In this document: positions 44,259-44,559 of the stretch, in pieces
How positions within the stretch are numbered: the stretch's first letter is position 1
How the letters are laid out: each line of letters opens with the position of its first letter
Source: Muribaculaceae bacterium
GTDB taxonomy: Bacteria > Bacteroidota > Bacteroidia > Bacteroidales > Muribaculaceae
Length of the DNA stretch: 44,559 nt
Assembly: GCA_009775375.1 (NCBI GenBank)
Contig: VSPO01000011.1
Coordinates: 1 to 44,559, forward strand
Reading direction: 5' to 3'
Position numbers and translations under genes: made by a program
Notes under the pieces: model-generated
What the model saw: only the letters and a program-made list of their open reading frames with translations
The model's database searches: none
Told to the model about the DNA's origin: nothing

Positions 44259-44462
44259 TTAGCTTCCCATGAGATATTTGGTGCAATAATTGCCAGAATG
44301 TCCCACATTAGAACATCCTTTGTCATCATAAACCTCACACGTTCTGTCATAATACGATCCGCAGTTCCAGCCACCCAAGGCTTCTTCGAGTTCCTGACGG
44401 AATACTTCTTGATTGTCGTCGAGCGACGGTTCAATCAATTGAATCTTTTGAAATTTTCCCAT
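44259..44462 (-). CDS. GG-leader RiPP precursor peptide with four Cys
   Basis: This 67-residue peptide has a charged leader (MGKFQKIQLIEPSLDDNQEV) ending in LEEALGG at residues 25-31, a double-Gly cleavage site for a C39-type peptidase. The 36-residue core starts WNCGSYY and contains Cys34, 42, 50 and 60, with many Tyr, Gly and Asp and a C-terminal KYLMGS. It fits the radical-SAM-modified GG-Bacteroidales precursors (TIGR04149-like) in layout. The maturase gene follows after 164 bases. No C39 peptidase/ABC exporter lies in the window; it may be beyond the right edge. The mature product is unknown. Confidence 0.8.
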   Translation of the reverse strand: MGKFQKIQLIEPSLDDNQEVFRQELEEALGGWNCGSYYDRTCEVYDDKGCSNVGHSGNYCTKYLMGS

Positions 44463-44492
44463 AAATTAAAAAATTAGCGATTACAATTAGGT

Positions 44493-44522
44493 AAAATCTA
44501 ATATGGATATTCACTTCGCAAT
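44493..44522 (-). promoter_or_regulatory. possible promoter of the RiPP precursor
   Basis: On the minus strand, ATTG (plus 44519-44522), an 18-base spacer, then TAGATTTT (plus 44493-44500), seven of eight matches to TAnnTTTG. It lies about 30 bases before the ATG. The surrounding sequence is very AT-rich, so chance is possible. Confidence 0.35.
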
Positions 44523-44559
44523 CCTCAAAAAACAACTTGGTAAAATTTTTATTTTTATG

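Overview
The window looks like chromosomal DNA of a gut Bacteroidales, most likely Muribaculaceae-like. The evidence is two SusC/SusD pairs, a hybrid two-component sensor, lipoproteins with a Bacteroidetes-type lipobox, GH2/GH5/GH63/GH95 enzymes, and repeated promoters of the form TTTG-N19/20-TAnnTTTG. The genus is an inference. No rRNA, tRNA, CRISPR or recognisable transposase was seen.

Layout. (1) 1-2566: the tail of an upstream ORF, a small outer-membrane barrel gene, and a four-helix-bundle/topoisomerase-zinc-finger gene bracketed by 10-bp palindromic tandem repeats. An uncharacterised ORF follows that runs in frame, without a stop, into the next gene. (2) 2567-7458: a tricorn-type S41 peptidase coupled by ATGA to a membrane TPR protein with a LuxR-like DNA-binding end. 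(3) 7690-18477: a polysaccharide-utilisation-type operon of SusC, SusD, a split LysO-type exporter, a GH2 beta-galactosidase and a GH63 alpha-glucosidase. It ends in a 26-bp perfect hairpin. (4) 18634-21843: a GH95 enzyme divergent from a degenerate SDR-fold protein. (5) 21929-35119: a second PUL (HTCS regulator; SusC, SusD, surface glycan-binding lipoprotein, GH5 with two BACON domains), probably for a beta-glucan or xyloglucan. (6) 35120-35816: REP-like hairpins, a strong promoter and a leader bounded by 27-bp inverted repeats. (7) 35817-44559: an AT-richer block resembling the GG-Bacteroidales RiPP system. It holds a GG-leader precursor with four Cys, a radical SAM/SPASM maturase interrupted by one in-frame amber codon, a large outer-membrane barrel, degenerate ORFs, and three glycosyltransferases, one fused to a methyltransferase-like domain.

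How the genes may work together. PUL 1 combines a beta-galactosidase, a GH63 enzyme and a lysine-type exporter translated right behind SusD. Release of Glc-alpha-1,2-Gal-beta units from hydroxylysine glycopeptides (collagen type) would explain that mix, but this is a hypothesis. PUL 2 is a standard HTCS-controlled glucan locus; the nearby GH95 and GH2 could serve fucosylated, galactosylated side chains. In the RiPP block the precursor would be modified by the radical SAM enzyme and perhaps glycosylated. The amber codon and broken ORFs suggest the block is decaying, or that the amber is read through.
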